Counted from the stretch's first letter, positions 12,535 to 24,205 are shown. The stretch: DNA of 64,000 bases from Halichoerus grypus (GCF_964656455.1 NC_135712.1:68763239-68827238); one strand, 5' to 3'. Made by a program: numbers and translations. The notes: generated from the sequence alone by a model not told the origin.

Positions 12535-13248
12535 ATAAATTGCAATAACATTATTCATAATAGCCAAAAACTGGCAGCAACTCAAGTGTCCACTGATGGA
12601 TGAATGGACCAACAAAATGCAGTATACACATACAATGGAGTTTTATTCAGCCTTAAAAAGGAAGCAAATTCAGACACACACTACAACACGGATGAACCTT
12701 GGAAACATGTTCTGAGTAAAATAAGCCTGACATAAAAGTAAAAGCATTGTATGAGTCCACTCATATGGGGCACCTCAAGTAGTCAAACTCATCAAAACAG
12801 AAAGTAAAATGGTGGCTGCCAAGAGTGAAGGTGGGGGTAGAATCAAGAACTAGTGTTAAGGGACACCTGGCTGGCTCAGTCCATTAAGCCTACACCTCTT
12901 GATTTCCTTGACTTTGGCCCAGGTCATGATCTCAGGGTCAAGGGGCTCCTGCTCAGCAGGGAGTCTGCTTCTCTCCCTCTCCCTCTGCCCTTCCCCATGC
13001 TCTAAAGAACACATGTGCGCGCTCTCTCACGCACACTCTCTCTCTCTCTCTCTCTCTAAAATAAATAAATAAATCTTTAAAAAAAAGAACGAGTGTTTAA
13101 TGGGCAGAGTTTCAGGTTGGGATAATGAAAAAGTTTTGGAGATGGATGGTGGTGATAGTTAGACATGGTGAATATATTTAATGCCATTGAACTATATACC
13201 TTAAAATGGTTAAAATGCTCAATTTTATGTTACATATATTTTACCTCA
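12535..13248 (+). mobile_element. Old L1 3' end split by a SINE
   Basis: Diverged L1 ORF2 end / 3' UTR from about 12535 (caataacattattcataata onward) to about 12855, continued at 13086-13248. The CAN-SINE at 12862-13085 splits it, with near-identical flanks aagaactagtgtt and aagaacgagtgtt. It lies 155 nt from ITGB5 exon 3. Confidence 0.75.
12862..13085 (+). mobile_element. CAN-SINE inside an old L1
   Basis: Copy with a TC microsatellite (13037-13058); splits the L1 at 12535-13248. Confidence 0.88.
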
Positions 13249-13403
13249 GTAAACAAATAGCAAAGATGCCGATCTGTCCACAGGGGCCTTATACTCTGCT
13301 TCCTGGGGCCTGGGAACCAAGCCTTTCTGTCTGCTGGCTCTGCTCTCAGCCTGCCCCAGCTCACCTTCCCATTACTAACCCATTCCCTCCCCAGGGCACT
13401 CAC

Positions 13404-13608
13404 CTGGCCGCAGGTTCAGGGCAATCTTCTGCGGTGTCATCTGAATGACATCTGCGCTGGCGGGACTGGAGCCCTTGCTGCTGAGAGGCAGGCTCCGCAG
13501 AACCTGGGTGCTGCTGGCTGGGCTCTCAAACTCACCCCCGCAGCCGTTTCTGGCCAGGTTTGCCTTCAAGTCACACCGGGAGGTGATGGAGCGCAGGCTC
13601 CCGAAGTC
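13404..13608 (-). CDS. ITGB5: ITGB5 coding exon 3 (PSI end / hybrid domain)
   Basis: Seen: 205 nt, acceptor GCACTTAG before 13608, donor GTGAGT after 13404, entering in phase 0 and leaving in phase 1. The frame starts [18 protein letters not shown], continues through the NGCGGE motif and a Ser-rich segment, and ends at IALNLRPG. This closes the PSI domain and enters the hybrid domain; the cysteines in SRCDL and NGCGG are the expected PSI partners. No frameshift or stop. It joins exon 4 through a split Gly codon, giving RPG-DKTTFQ as in other beta-5 integrins. Confidence 0.95.
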
Positions 13609-14024
13609 CTAAGTGCAGCAACAAAGGAAGAGGGCAGAGAGTGGTCAGGCTGTCTTTCCAGAGCACCTCGGGGTGTGGACCCATCAGCATCTGGTGCATG
13701 CACCTGAAACGCTCCGCACTCCATTTTCATTGTCCGAAAGGGGTGAAAATGGTAACACGTACCCCAAATGCCTGAGGATTACGAGGGTCAATGAAGGTGC
13801 TGGATACAAAAGCACTTTGTAAACTGTAAATGCGTAATAAAAATGTTCGGTTTCGTTGTTACTTTAATGATCAAAATTCTCGTAAAAAAAAAAATGGGTC
13901 TGTCTGCATAATTAGCTGGAGGAAAGTAACTGAAATGGTCTGTTGCACAACTTAATATGTTTTAAAGATACTATATAAGTAGACAAGTAGTCATCATTCA
14001 GCAATCAAGAGTTAACTTGCAGGG

Positions 14025-14219
14025 GGCGCCTGGGTGGCTCAGTCGTTGGGCGTCTGCCTTTGGCTCAGGTCATGATCCCAGGGTCCTGGGATCGAGCCCC
14101 GCATCGGGCTCCCTGCTCCGCGGGAAGCCTGCTTCTCCCTCTCCCATTCCCCCTGCTTGTGTTCCCTCTCTTGCTGTCTCTCTCTCTCTGTCAAATAAAT
14201 AAATAAAATCTTAAAAAAA
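14025..14219 (+). mobile_element. CAN-SINE (young-looking)
   Basis: Near-consensus copy with a perfect 17-bp target-site duplication aagagttaacttgcagg (14008-14024 region and 14220-14236). Confidence 0.93.
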
Positions 14220-14236
14220 AAGAGTTAACTTGCAGG

Positions 14237-14660
14237 CACTGCACATTACACAACCATTCTGCAAGACAACATGGCGATAAACATTGTACCCTTTGACCCA
14301 GTGGCCCAGTCCCAGGAATTTATCACAAGAAGTCAATCAAAAGAAAGTGGAAACTCTGTAAGATACATACTGCAGTGTCATTTAGAATAGCATGATCTTA
14401 GAAACCTAAATCCCTCAACCATAAGAAAAACATGGTATACCACCCCCATAGATGACATAGTCATTCAAAATGATGAAGACTGAAGAGAAAGTTCAAAACA
14501 TACTAAGAAAAAAAATCAGAAAATAAAATTGTATCTGCATTAGGATTCAAAAGGAAAACTTTAAAAATAAAGATAATTGAGGCATTAGTGTAGAGGGACT
14601 AAAATTACATTTTTTCTTTTATCATCTTTACTGTTGTTTGAACAATAAAGCCACATTGAT
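14237..14660 (+). mobile_element. Old LINE (L1/HAL1-like) fragment
   Basis: Diverged segment containing a pattern like aacaaccattctgcaagaca, ttgacccagtggcccagtcc and tcattcaaaatgatgaag, typical of half-L1/L1 C-terminal sequence. Family uncertain; no intact frame. Confidence 0.45.
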
Positions 14661-15246
14661 AGGACAAATCTTTCTTTTCTTAAGCTGGATTTAGAAGAAG
14701 GCTAGATATCAGGATGACCCAACTTTATCTGGGGCACCAGGAGTTTAGGCCATTCGCTTTAAAATGAAATAACATACTCTATTATAAAATATGGTACTTC
14801 GGAAGTATTGATCGTTTTCCAGCAAGGGAATTTTTAACAGCAAAGCAAACCCAGGATGCTCTCTGCACACCCTCTCACTGATGCATGTAGAAAATAAGAT
14901 CGCCTCCACCAGCTGGCTGGATGCCAGTGCTGGCCCAGATCATCCTCCTGATCGCTGGAGGAGTTACGATGCTGACCTCTTCCTTGCCCCTCTGTAACAC
15001 TTTGCCAGAAAGCCTCAGCTGAGTCAAGTGTCCTGTGTTAGGAGCCAGACTGCTAGCAGAAGCACAGAGACTTGGAGAACTCGCCATGGTCTAGGATGCC
15101 CCAGGGCTAGCCAATGCCCGTTCGAGCCTTCACAAGATTCAACACTAAGAAGTCAAGAAGAATTTGCAGTGTTTTTATGTAAGTGAAACCAGATGTGTTG
15201 TTCTGGGCCTCTGTGATTGTTGTTGTTGTTTATTTTATAATTGAAT

Positions 15247-17045
15247 TTTTTTTTTCCACCCCTGGAGATCTTGCCCATTCACCTCAGGGACGGTGCCATA
15301 AGTCTAAGTGGCTCCAGACACTCGTGGAACAGGTGAGAAAATAAATATTCTAGCTTAACATAAGTATCCTTGAAATGATACAAGATTTCAAAGCTAGGCT
15401 TTCCAAACTGGGTTCCAAGTGGCCGAGCTTGGCTCTGATGTAGAAATTCTAATAAAGCAGTGACAAAGCCCAGGGATGGGGGAAAGGAGAGGTAACCTCC
15501 TGAGGGCCCTGCAGTAGTGGTCTGCTGTCTGGAGCTGTCTGCAGCGGAAGTCTAACTGGCTGTCCAGAGCTGGTAGGGCTCAGGGGCTCACCCGCTCAGA
15601 GCCTCCTCGGTGAAAATTTCTGAGCTTCCTGCTGGCACCTGGCGTCCTGGGCCTTGCTGCCAGCTACTCTAGTTCTGACGAGCTGCTTGTGCTCGGCCCA
15701 GTTCTGACTCTCAAGGTACACTGTCTTGAGCAGCCCAGGGCAAAACTCTGCCACCAGGTTGGCAATGAAAGCATCTTTGGTCGCTCCGGAGTGATGGCAA
15801 CCCCCGACACCCCGCCCTATTGGTCTGAAGCAGCTTGCATTCTGGAATAGACTAGGTCACAGAGCCAACCTGCTTCACTCTAAGCAGGAGGTAGTTGCAG
15901 GATTCCTAATCCACAGCCTTGGCAATTCATTTCAGCTTGGTCATTGAGATCATGCCCTACTGCCCAGACACCTGCACCAGCAGTGAACTTCACCCAAGCT
16001 TCCCAGTCATCCTACTCAAAGGGATTTTTGACAGACCCTACCAGTCCTTGATGGAGAACTTGTACAGGGCCACCTGCTGGCCAGGGAAGATGTACCTGCT
16101 AAGATCTTCAGGAGACTTAAGGTCCGGGTCATCCTTCCCTGACCTGAAGAACTCAGAGACAGCCACACCCATGCCAATTACAACTGGATCTGTGTGTCTG
16201 GCTTTCCCAACTCTACTCTAGAGGCTCTGAGGCTTCTTTAATCTCTAGGATATTAGGAATAAGGCTCTCCTCATTCCCCTCATTGGTGACAGCTTATCTC
16301 TCCTTAACAATATCCTCTGAGGTCGTGGCACACCCCCACTCCAACGCGCACGGCTTCCTGGAGGTTCGCTGCACAGGCACGGCAGGGCCGTCAACCTTTG
16401 TATTGTCACTGGTTGCCAGTATGAGAACTACCAACGACCACATGAAAACTGCAACTTGCGGGGCGGCTGGCTGGCTGAGTCGGTAGAGCATGAGACTCTT
16501 GATCTAGGGGTGGTGAGTTCAAGCCCCGTGTTGGGCATAGAGACTACTATTAAACAAACAAACTGCAACTCATAAGGTGCCTTCAGAAGTGCCAGTCAAG
16601 TCAGCAACGGGACAACACAGGGAGCCCTTCTCGGCAGCTGCAGCGGCACACACAGCAAGGGACACCCTACTGTGGCACTTGTACCAAATTCAGATTTAGT
16701 CTCGTGCCACCCATCTCTACCATCAGTTTGTCAACCTTCTCCTCTTTCACAAAGTCGAGTGTCCTGTTACCTGGGGCAGGCCCAATGACTTCAGTGATGT
16801 GTGCAACAGCCTCTGAGCCACCTTTACCTGTATATTGAATCTTGTCATTGTCGCAGGGCTCTGAGGCCTCAGAGACACCCCCTGAGGCACCTCTGGGCGT
16901 GGCAGGTGTGAAGCACATTTTGAGAGTAAGGCAGCTGCCTCAGCAGTGGGATTCCCACAGAGCTGAGGGTCCATCTGGCACAGAATCTGAAAAGAGCCAC
17001 AACTAATTGCTTGCTGCCCAAGAAAAGGACAGAGAGTGCTGCAGG
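15247..17045 (-). pseudogene. ENO1 processed pseudogene in ITGB5 intron 2
   Basis: Seen: an intronless, decayed alpha-enolase copy on the minus strand. From right to left it keeps part of the 5' UTR (about 17045-17000), GNPT (near 16955), GASGG..EA.E..DNDK..Y.GKG, EKVDKLMVEMGGT, LAVC, a stretch like VYHNL...VKER...NEG...PNILE, then SEFFRSGK, SPED.SRYI, YKFSIKD, NPF..DDW.AW.KFTAGAG, and KAV near the C terminus. A 3' UTR resembling ENO1 follows to a T run (poly(A) on the minus strand) at about 15257-15247. Many stops and frameshifts mean no product. A SINE (16457-16559) interrupts it. ENO1 fits better than ENO2 or ENO3 because the UTRs also match as I recall them. Without introns it must be a retrocopy. 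Confidence 0.9.
16457..16559 (+). mobile_element. CAN-SINE inside the ENO1 pseudogene
   Basis: Short copy with only the tRNA-like part and a taaacaaacaaac tail, flanked by aaactgcaact (16446-16456 and 16560-16570). It must be younger than the retrocopy it interrupts. Confidence 0.85.
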
Positions 17046-19815
17046 CCCAGCTGGGAATGCTGACCCCACAAGCCCAAGTGTTTCTCCTCCTCCTCTACTC
17101 CTGAGCGCTTCTCTAGATCGTCCTTCAGATGCCAGAGACCTGACACTTGGGCCCTCGTCCAGGTGCCAGAAGACGGCAAGTTCCAAGAGGAAGGGACTTT
17201 GAATGCATCGCCTGGTGCCAGCCCTGCTCTCTATGGGTGAGGAACCAGAGGCCCACATGCCAAAGCTCATGCCTCAGTTCATCCAAGAAACTCAAGTTCA
17301 TTGGGCTTCAGCTGCCTGGACCCCAGTGCTCTTTGCATTGCCTCCCTTCCATCTCAACAAAGGCCACGGCTGAATGCTGCAGTAGGAAACTCTGGCCCCA
17401 CAAATCCCATCCCTCTGATTTTAGTATTTCCTTGCTGCCCCCAAGGCAGAGATCTTCCTGCCATCTATCAGACTTGGAGGATAAATATTCTCTCTTATTC
17501 AGAAAAACAGGTATGGAAGGAGAGGGGGGACTTCATCTCAACATGGAAAAATGGAAACTAGTTTCAGGAAGGGCTTCTACTGGGGCAGAGCGCAACTGCG
17601 TGCAGATGCTCCTGATGCTCTGAGCTGGAAGGAGTTTCAGCTCATGGAGGAAGCATCTGTCCGTGGTCTCCAGAAATGCATCCATCAACCCTCCAAGGAC
17701 TCATAAAAGGAAACGGCATTACAGGCAAACTTCCAAGAGAAGCAACAGAATGGGAACAGGAACTTGAAACATCTTTTATGGCTTTCAGTCACTCTGTGGT
17801 AACATAAAAAAGACAAGGGAAGTGTTCCAAGTGTCGATCCCTTTTTATTTGTTACAACATTGGCCTTTGCAAGTTGTCGTAACTTCCTCCCCTCTCCTTG
17901 CTCCGATGCGGCCTATGAGGTGGAGGATAGGATGAGCTCCACCATTGGCTGTAACACTGTAACACCTAACTCCCTGGACATTTTGTTCACCAAAATCTGT
18001 CTCCCTGCAGTGAAAGCCAGCGCCCGCATCCTGGCCAGTGTGGTGGGGTTCATTCAGGTTTGTCTGAGTGGGCCACACTATCGTGAGGGTATCCGCACAC
18101 CACCCTGCCTACTTTTGCTGAAGGCTGGAACTCTAAAAAGATGTGGGTGTTGGTTTGGGGGGGGAAAGGACGGATTCTTGTTTGTTTCTGAAACAGCAGG
18201 GGTGGGAGAAGAGGAACCCCAGCAGGAAAGGAGGCAGACAGGCCCAATTTCTGGGATGAAAATGGAAGAAACAAACTGGTGAACAGGCAGGGAGCCTGGC
18301 AGGGAGGTGAGCACAGGCGGGGGGCTTTCCCCTGGGATACGGCAGGGCCACACCAGCTCCACAGAGCCCTCGTTGATGGGGGCGGGGGGGGGGGGTGCTG
18401 GGCAGAAGGTAAGCCTCGCAAACCGAAATCTGCGCATGAGCAACACACTACCCTCCGCCTGGGGGATGGAGAAATCCCTCTGTCAGCTTTCAGTCAGCTC
18501 ATTTAATTCACTGAACAAATATTTATGAAGCATCTACAATAGGCCACGATTATTCCTTTCATGACCACAAAGAGATTTTCTCTCAAAGAATCTATATTTT
18601 ATTGTGAGCTGGAGCGAATGCTCATTTTTTTCTTCATTTCCTCCCAGCTCGAAGGAGCATACAGGCAATGTCTCCTCGATACCCTGGACACCATAATTTC
18701 CCCCGAAAGTCCACTCAGCCCATTACAGGATGCTACTGTGGTCTTGTCTAAGCTGTAAAATAGGATGCTAGTGTGGTTTCGTCTTCGCTGCTCCGGCTTT
18801 TTTGTTTTCTTGTCAGGGACCCTGGTCCTGACTACCTAAGTGTCCACTTAACTTCTAACACTGTCCTGCTTCCCTGCCTCCAAATGGTCTCCCTTCCTCC
18901 TGCCTCCAGCCCTACTGGCCCCTTCATTTCTGCTTCTCCATGTCTACTTCCAAGGCAAAGACCCTTCACCCCAGCCTACATTTCCCCAGTCTTCTTCCAT
19001 TCCAACCCCATTTCCATCTATACGCCGCAGGCCAGTGGCCTTGCCTCCCTGGTCCTTCTCCCTCTGGTTTCTCAGCAGCATGTGCTGATCGTGGCCACAT
19101 CACCTCAAGGTGTCCTCTCTGTCATGCCCAACAGCCTCCCCACTTCCCCAGCCCTGCGTGCAATCTCCTAGCCTGTCTTTGTCTCCTCTCCCACTCCCAC
19201 CAACTCTGCTTTCTATCCTCACAGGGAGTCTGGGTCCTTCAGCCCTGCCCACTTCTCCTAAACCACCGTCCTCTTGCAAGCCACACTGGCCTCCCTGCTT
19301 CCAGCACGAACCCTATGCTCCCTGTCTTCCTGGGCACACAGCTACGTCCGGTCTCCTGGTTCTCCTTGCAAGTAGGAATAGTGACGTGACTGGGTGGTCG
19401 GCAAGAAAGTGTGAGTGGAAACAAGGTGGGCTGCCCCGGGCCTTGCGGGAAAGCATACACACACTCTGCCCTGCAAATTCCTCTCACAGCTAGCTGCGCT
19501 GTGAGGCTTACAATCTTAGATGAGGCGCAGATTTCCACTTGAAAAAAAATGACAGACAAAATGGATAATACGCTGCCAGATTTGTTGTGTGTTTTATCCT
19601 GTGCAGTACAAACAGCACCCACAATGCTCACGCTGGCTGAGAAGCAGGGGCCAAAGGAGTGTCACGAAGAATGAATTAGGGACAGGGGCTGAGGTGTGCA
19701 GTGGGAGCAGGCGAGGACAGGCAAGGACAGGCAGCCTCCCCCACTCCTGGTCTCAGAGTACCAGAGAGTCTGGCAACTCTAAAATCTTTTTATTTTTATT
19801 TTTTTATTTTTTTAT

Positions 19816-20014
19816 TTTTAAAGATTATTTATTTATTTATTTATTTGAGAGAGAGAGAATGAGAGAGAGCAAGCACATGAGAGGGGGGAGGGTCAGAGGG
19901 AGAAGCAGACTCCCTGCCGAGCAGGGAGCCCGATGCGGGACTCGATCCAGGGACTCCAGGATCATGACCTGAGCCGAAGGCAGTCGCTTAACCAACTGAG
20001 CCACCCAGGTGCCC
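19816..20014 (-). mobile_element. CAN-SINE
   Basis: Complete reverse copy ending in gagccacccaggtgccc; flanking ctaaaatctttttattttt occurs on both sides. Confidence 0.9.
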
Positions 20015-20035
20015 TAAAATCTTTTTATTTTTTAA

Positions 20036-20456
20036 ATTTTTTTTAAAGATTTATTTATTTATTAGAGAGAGAGACAGCAAGCAAGCACAGGGTGAGAGGC
20101 GGAGGGAGAGGGAGAGAGAAACCAAGCAGGCTCTGTGCTGAGTGTGCAGCCCAACGCAGGGCTCAATCCCACGACCCTGAGGTCATGACCCAAAATGAAA
20201 TCAAGAGTAGGATGCTAAGGTCACCTGGGTGGCTCAGTCGGTTAAGCGGCTGCCTTCGGCTCAGGTCATGATCTCAGGGTCCTGAGATTAAGCCCCGCAT
20301 CGGGCTCCTTGCTCAGCAGGGAGTCTGCTTCTCCCTCTTCCTCTGCTGCTCCCCCTACTTGTGCTCTCACTCGTGCTCTCTCTCTCAAATAAATAAATAT
20401 CTTAAAAAAAAAAAAAGAGTTGGATGCTCAACCGACTGCACCACCCAGGTGCCCCA
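20036..20456 (-). mobile_element. CAN-SINE split by a second, plus-strand SINE
   Basis: Reverse copy 20036-20213, resumed at 20419-20456 (caaccgactgcaccacccag). Between them lies a plus-strand CAN-SINE (20221-20415). The repeated flanks (aagagtaggatgct, aagagttggatgct) are the target-site duplication of the inner copy. Confidence 0.88.
20221..20415 (+). mobile_element. CAN-SINE nested in another SINE
   Basis: Complete forward copy inserted into the reverse copy 20036-20456. Confidence 0.9.
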
Positions 20457-21324
20457 AAAATAAAATCTTTAAACAAACAAACAAACAAAGGCCATGCTGC
20501 AGAATGGAGTAGAAAACCAGCAAGAAGTGCTGAGTGGGAGCTGGACATGGGCAGAATCAAATTCAGTACCTGTGGGAGAACACAAGAATGGGAGGGCAGA
20601 CTGGGTAGAGGAGGTGGAATGAGGTTACAAGGAATGTTAAATGCAGAGTAAGGATCCCCACCCCACCTCAAGTAAAATAAGAAAGCACTGCGAGATCAAG
20701 AGCAGGGGAGTCCCAATGGAATATGTTCTGTGATTACTGCGTGTTGGTGTCCGGTAACAACAGGTGGGCGGGCCCGAATCCACACGAACACACTGGTTAG
20801 GAACCTGGCCCTCCTTGACCGTCCACGAGGCACCAGCCCTCAGTGTAAACATATACCCTTGGCAGATACCTGACCTCTCTGATGCCATCCTAGGATGCAT
20901 GGTTGGGAAGGCACTCAGCCACACTTACTCTGTCTTGCTAAAGGGCAGAGGTTGATCAAAAACCATTCCCAAACTATCCAAACCCAGCTCCCTGAAACAC
21001 ACTCAGGCCCCAGGGGGTAGTTCACCCCCAGAGAAAATGGGAAGCTGCATTCCCGTGCAGGCGTCCCAGGAAGTTCTGCAGCCAAGACTGAGGCTCCGTG
21101 TAAGCCCAGGGAACCCGCTGGGCTGGGGCAATGCAAGGCTCCTCGAGATAATGTCACTCACTGTCAATATTAGCACATCAGACTCTTGGAAGCACTAGCA
21201 CGAGAGAGGAAGAAACCTAAAGTAGACAACTGACCCTGGCTTCCAGACCCCACTGCTTCCATTTACTAGAAGATATCATGGATGACAGCAGCAGTGTGCT
21301 GGATAACACTCATTCTGTTCACTA

Positions 21325-21440
21325 GCAGTCCCAGCCCAAAGCCCTCTCACGCACTCATCTCGTTTCATACTCCCAGGAACACTGGAGGGTGGCAATTGTC
21401 ACCATCATTTGACACATCAAGAAACTGGGAGTAAAGCATG
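21325..21440 (-). repeat. MIR-type SINE
   Basis: tctcgtttcatactcccagg ... tttgacacatcaagaaact: reverse-oriented MIR remnant next to a CAN-SINE. Confidence 0.45.
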
Positions 21441-21473
21441 GCAAAACTGAGATTTAAACTTTGGTTTTCCAGG

Positions 21474-21650
21474 GGCGCTGGATGGCTCAGTCAGTTAAGC
21501 ATCTGACTTCAGCTCAGGTTGTGATTTCAGGGTCCTGGGATCAAGTCCCATATCGGGCTCCCTGCTCAGTGGGGAGTCTGCTTGTCCCTCTCCCTCTGCC
21601 TCTCACCCCCTGCTCATGCTCACTCTCTCTCAAATAAATATTTTTAAAAA
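21474..21650 (+). mobile_element. CAN-SINE
   Basis: Forward copy with target-site duplication aaactttggttttc (about 21457-21470 and 21665-21678). Confidence 0.9.
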
Positions 21651-21929
21651 TTAAAATTAAAAATAAACTTTGGTTTTCTAACTACATGTTTTTAAGCCCA
21701 TCGCTTTTATCAACTATGAATTTCTGCCAGATTCTTGGCTGGATCTGAGGAGTCCAAGATGAATAAAACATAGTTCAGGTTTCCAAGAAGATGATGATTT
21801 AGTCAGTCACAGGCAATGAAAACAACTCAACACAATACGAGACTATAAGTGCTATCAAAGAAGGAGGGAATACGGGGAGATAAGGAGGGGATCATGGCCT
21901 GCACAGGCAGACATGCAATAAATAGCAAT

Positions 21930-22375
21930 CCGTGAAATCCTTCAGTCAATATTTATTGGGCAACTACTGTGTGCCAGACAACACTCTGGGTACTGGGGAT
22001 ATAGCAATGAAGAAAACAGATAAAACCCCTGCCCTCACATTCTGGAAGAGAGAGAGAACATTCTCCTATCAAAGGGTCTGGGTGGACTGATGGATAAAGA
22101 GGTGGATGGGTGTGTCTGGGAAAAACCATGGAAGTCTTCATATAGTAGATGAGTCCTGAGCTGATTCTTGAAAACACAATGACAGAACGTTGGTCAGGGA
22201 AAGGAGGGGAAGCCAGGAAGGCCTTCCAGAGAAGGAGCAGCATAGGGAAAACCATGAGGGTGTCCATCAGGCAGGGCTCTCTGGGGATCTTCAGGTAGTT
22301 CCCTCTGACTAAAGTGCTGTGGGCAGGCAAGGGACAATGGTGGGGAGGCAGGAAGGGGCCATGGAACTTGGGCAC
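21930..22375 (+). repeat. Old L2/MIR-type repeat
   Basis: Starts gtcaatatttattgggcaac, tactgtgtgccagacaac, gtactggggatatagcaatg, continuing with gccctcacattctggaag; this is the common L2-type 3' block of mammalian genomes. Confidence 0.6.
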
Positions 22376-22643
22376 AGGATGCCAGTGAAAGGTTTTAAAG
22401 AAAGTTCACAACAAACACACCACAATTAAGCACAAATACAATGAAGTTCCTATCTTGGGAAGATTTATTGGAATAAACTTACTGGGTTGAACCCATCCCC
22501 AGACCTCTGAGGCTGCATCGTGACAAAGACGCTCAGCTTCCCAGGAGCCATCTCTTATCCTGATAGGTACTGTGCGCTGAACTGCAGAGACTGAGCCAGT
22601 CCAAGATGACAAGTCTTAGCTTCTCTAAAAAATAACCTTAACA

Positions 22644-22838
22644 GGGGCACCTGGGTGGCTCGGTGGGTTAAGTGTCCGACTCTTAATTTCAGCTCAGGTC
22701 ATGATCCCAGGTCGTGGGATTGAGCCCCATGTTGGGCTCTGCCCTCAGCACAGAGTCCGCTTGTCCTTCTCCCTCTGCTCCTCCCCCCACTTGCATGCGC
22801 TATCTCTAAAATAAATAAATAAAACTTAAAAAGAAAAA
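22644..22838 (+). mobile_element. CAN-SINE
   Basis: Forward copy; flanks taaccttaacag and caaccttaacag mark the duplication. Confidence 0.9.
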
Positions 22839-23467
22839 ATAACAACCTTAACAGTACATTTGTGCAAAGAGGGTTTGTGCCCTACGGTTCTAACAACAAT
22901 TTCAAAAAGTGACCCAGAACTTTCCTTCAAGACAGGAATTTTAGAAATTGATCATTTGCTGATGAGCCCACCAAGTTCTGATATTTGTCCTGCTTTATGA
23001 CAGCAATATTCCTAACATCTCCCTGAACTTGTAACCCTTCTTACAGGGCTTGAAGAAACAGCAACCATTATTTTTAATTATACCATAAAGGCCGATTCAT
23101 AATACTCATATCCTCAGATAAGCCGCATGAAGACGCCTGGCCTCCATCCACATGCCACCCACTCACGCGTGTTTTGAACTATTATACAACAAACTCACTT
23201 CACATGCTCAGATCTTTTACCAAATAGCAGGAAACTATACAAGAGTCATACTGGCTCCCCCACAAAAGGGAAGGAAGGTCTTGTTTTCCTAAAATAGGAT
23301 TAAAACACTCAACACTATCTAAAGCCCCGACTGAAGTTATCACGTTATAAAAATGTAGCTTTGTCATCGCCCTGGGAAAAAGAAGAGGCAGCCTGCAGAA
23401 TCCTTGCCCCCTTTCTCTGTATAGTCAACTTGGGTGCCGGGTGTAACCCGCCCCCTCCCCTCCACTC

Positions 23468-23481
23468 CCCCCCCCCCCCCG
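23468..23481. repeat. Poly-C run beside ITGB5 exon 2
   Basis: A C run 27 nt beyond the donor of ITGB5 exon 2 (G run in the transcript). Confidence 0.9.
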
Positions 23482-23507
23482 CCCCCAACACACACACCAC
23501 CACATAC

Positions 23508-23593
23508 CTCTTTGAAGCACCAGGCACATTTTGGATGAATTAATAGACATTCTTCACATGAGGTGGCACTTCCACTAGTGCATATGTTGAGAC
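23508..23593 (-). CDS. ITGB5: ITGB5 coding exon 2 (PSI domain start)
   Basis: Seen: 86 nt, acceptor CTTTGAAG before 23593, donor GTATGT after 23508. It completes the Gly from exon 1 and encodes 28 codons starting [16 protein letters not shown] and ending CAWCFKE, finishing in phase 0. This is the mature N terminus and the first half of the cysteine-rich PSI domain (four of its cysteines: NIC, SC, EC and KC, with a fifth in WC). Known: the PSI domain of beta integrins is disulfide-linked and links to the hybrid domain. A poly-C run lies 27 nt downstream of the donor (23468-23481), which may make sequencing here error-prone but does not touch the exon. Confidence 0.95.
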
Positions 23594-23956
23594 CTTCAAA
23601 GAAAGATAAAGATGCACCAATTAGTTCCTGGCCATAAACCTTATTGATGAGGCCTTTGAATGGGGTGGGAGGATGAGTCACTTCCTTTTTTAGCAGGGAG
23701 TCTGGGTAAGGCTGAAGGGTACAGGACCCTGGGCTGATTGCAGGGTAAGGCACGTGGGCTGAGGCTTAGCACTGGCAGCGTGTGAAGCACCCACCAAGCA
23801 TGCACACTTGGCTTAGCAACTCCCATTTCTTTTCCTGGACCCACTTGGATTTCCACCCCCATAACACAGTAGGTCCTCCCTCACTGAAGGCCTCATTACA
23901 CTTAGTCCACCCAAAATGACAAAAAGAAATAGTACCAAAAAAAAGAAAAGAAAGAG

Positions 23957-24205
23957 GGGCGTCTCGGTGGCTCAGTCAGTTAAGGGTCTGCCTTCAGCTC
24001 AGGTCATGATCTTAGGGTTCTGGGATCAAGCCCCGCGTCGGGCTCTCTGCTCCTCAGGGAGTCTGCTTCTCCCTCTCACTCTCCCTCTGTGCACTCTCTC
24101 TCAAATAAATAAAATTAAAAAAAAAAAAAGGAAGGGAGGGATAGAGCGAGAGAGAGAGAGAGAGAAAGAAAGAGAAAGAAAGAGAAAGAGAGAGAGAAAA
24201 ATGAA
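23957..24205 (+). mobile_element. CAN-SINE followed by GA-rich tail
   Basis: Forward copy to about 24130, then an impure GA/GAAA microsatellite to about 24200. Confidence 0.88.

Larger units (their letters stand above)
3385..13403 (-). other. ITGB5: ITGB5 intron 3
   Basis: 10 kb intron. 3385-6878: mostly unique sequence, no gene; 4780-4960 looks like a possible conserved non-coding element; a possible MIR near 5520-5680. 7069-7590: nothing recognisable. 7590-9290: old repeat, L1 fragments, SINE. 9390-11950: unique except the local duplication. 12182-12534 nothing seen. 12535-13248 L1 with SINE. Confidence 0.85.
13609..23507 (-). other. ITGB5: ITGB5 intron 2
   Basis: 9.9 kb intron. 13609-14007 unique. 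14025-14660 SINE then LINE-like fragment. 14661-15246 nothing recognised. 15247-17045 ENO1 pseudogene. 17046-19815 is relatively GC-rich unique sequence without a convincing gene (one unexplained frame near 17840-18040). 19816-20456 SINE cluster. 20457-21324 unique. 21325-22838 MIR, SINE, L2-type and SINE. 22839-23467 unique. Confidence 0.85.

Noticed and set aside
14026..14100. tRNA gene candidates (tRNA-like heads in many places)
   Set aside because: These are the tRNA-derived heads of CAN-SINEs, without a proper cloverleaf or anticodon arm of a working tRNA.
18050..18448. Pro-rich minus-strand frames of 132 and 122 codons
   Set aside because: Two overlapping frames are both open because of local composition; no match that I recognise.
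18773..19389. Overlapping plus-strand frames of 127-149 codons
   Set aside because: Pyrimidine-rich stretch giving Ser/Pro/Leu-rich chance frames in three registers.
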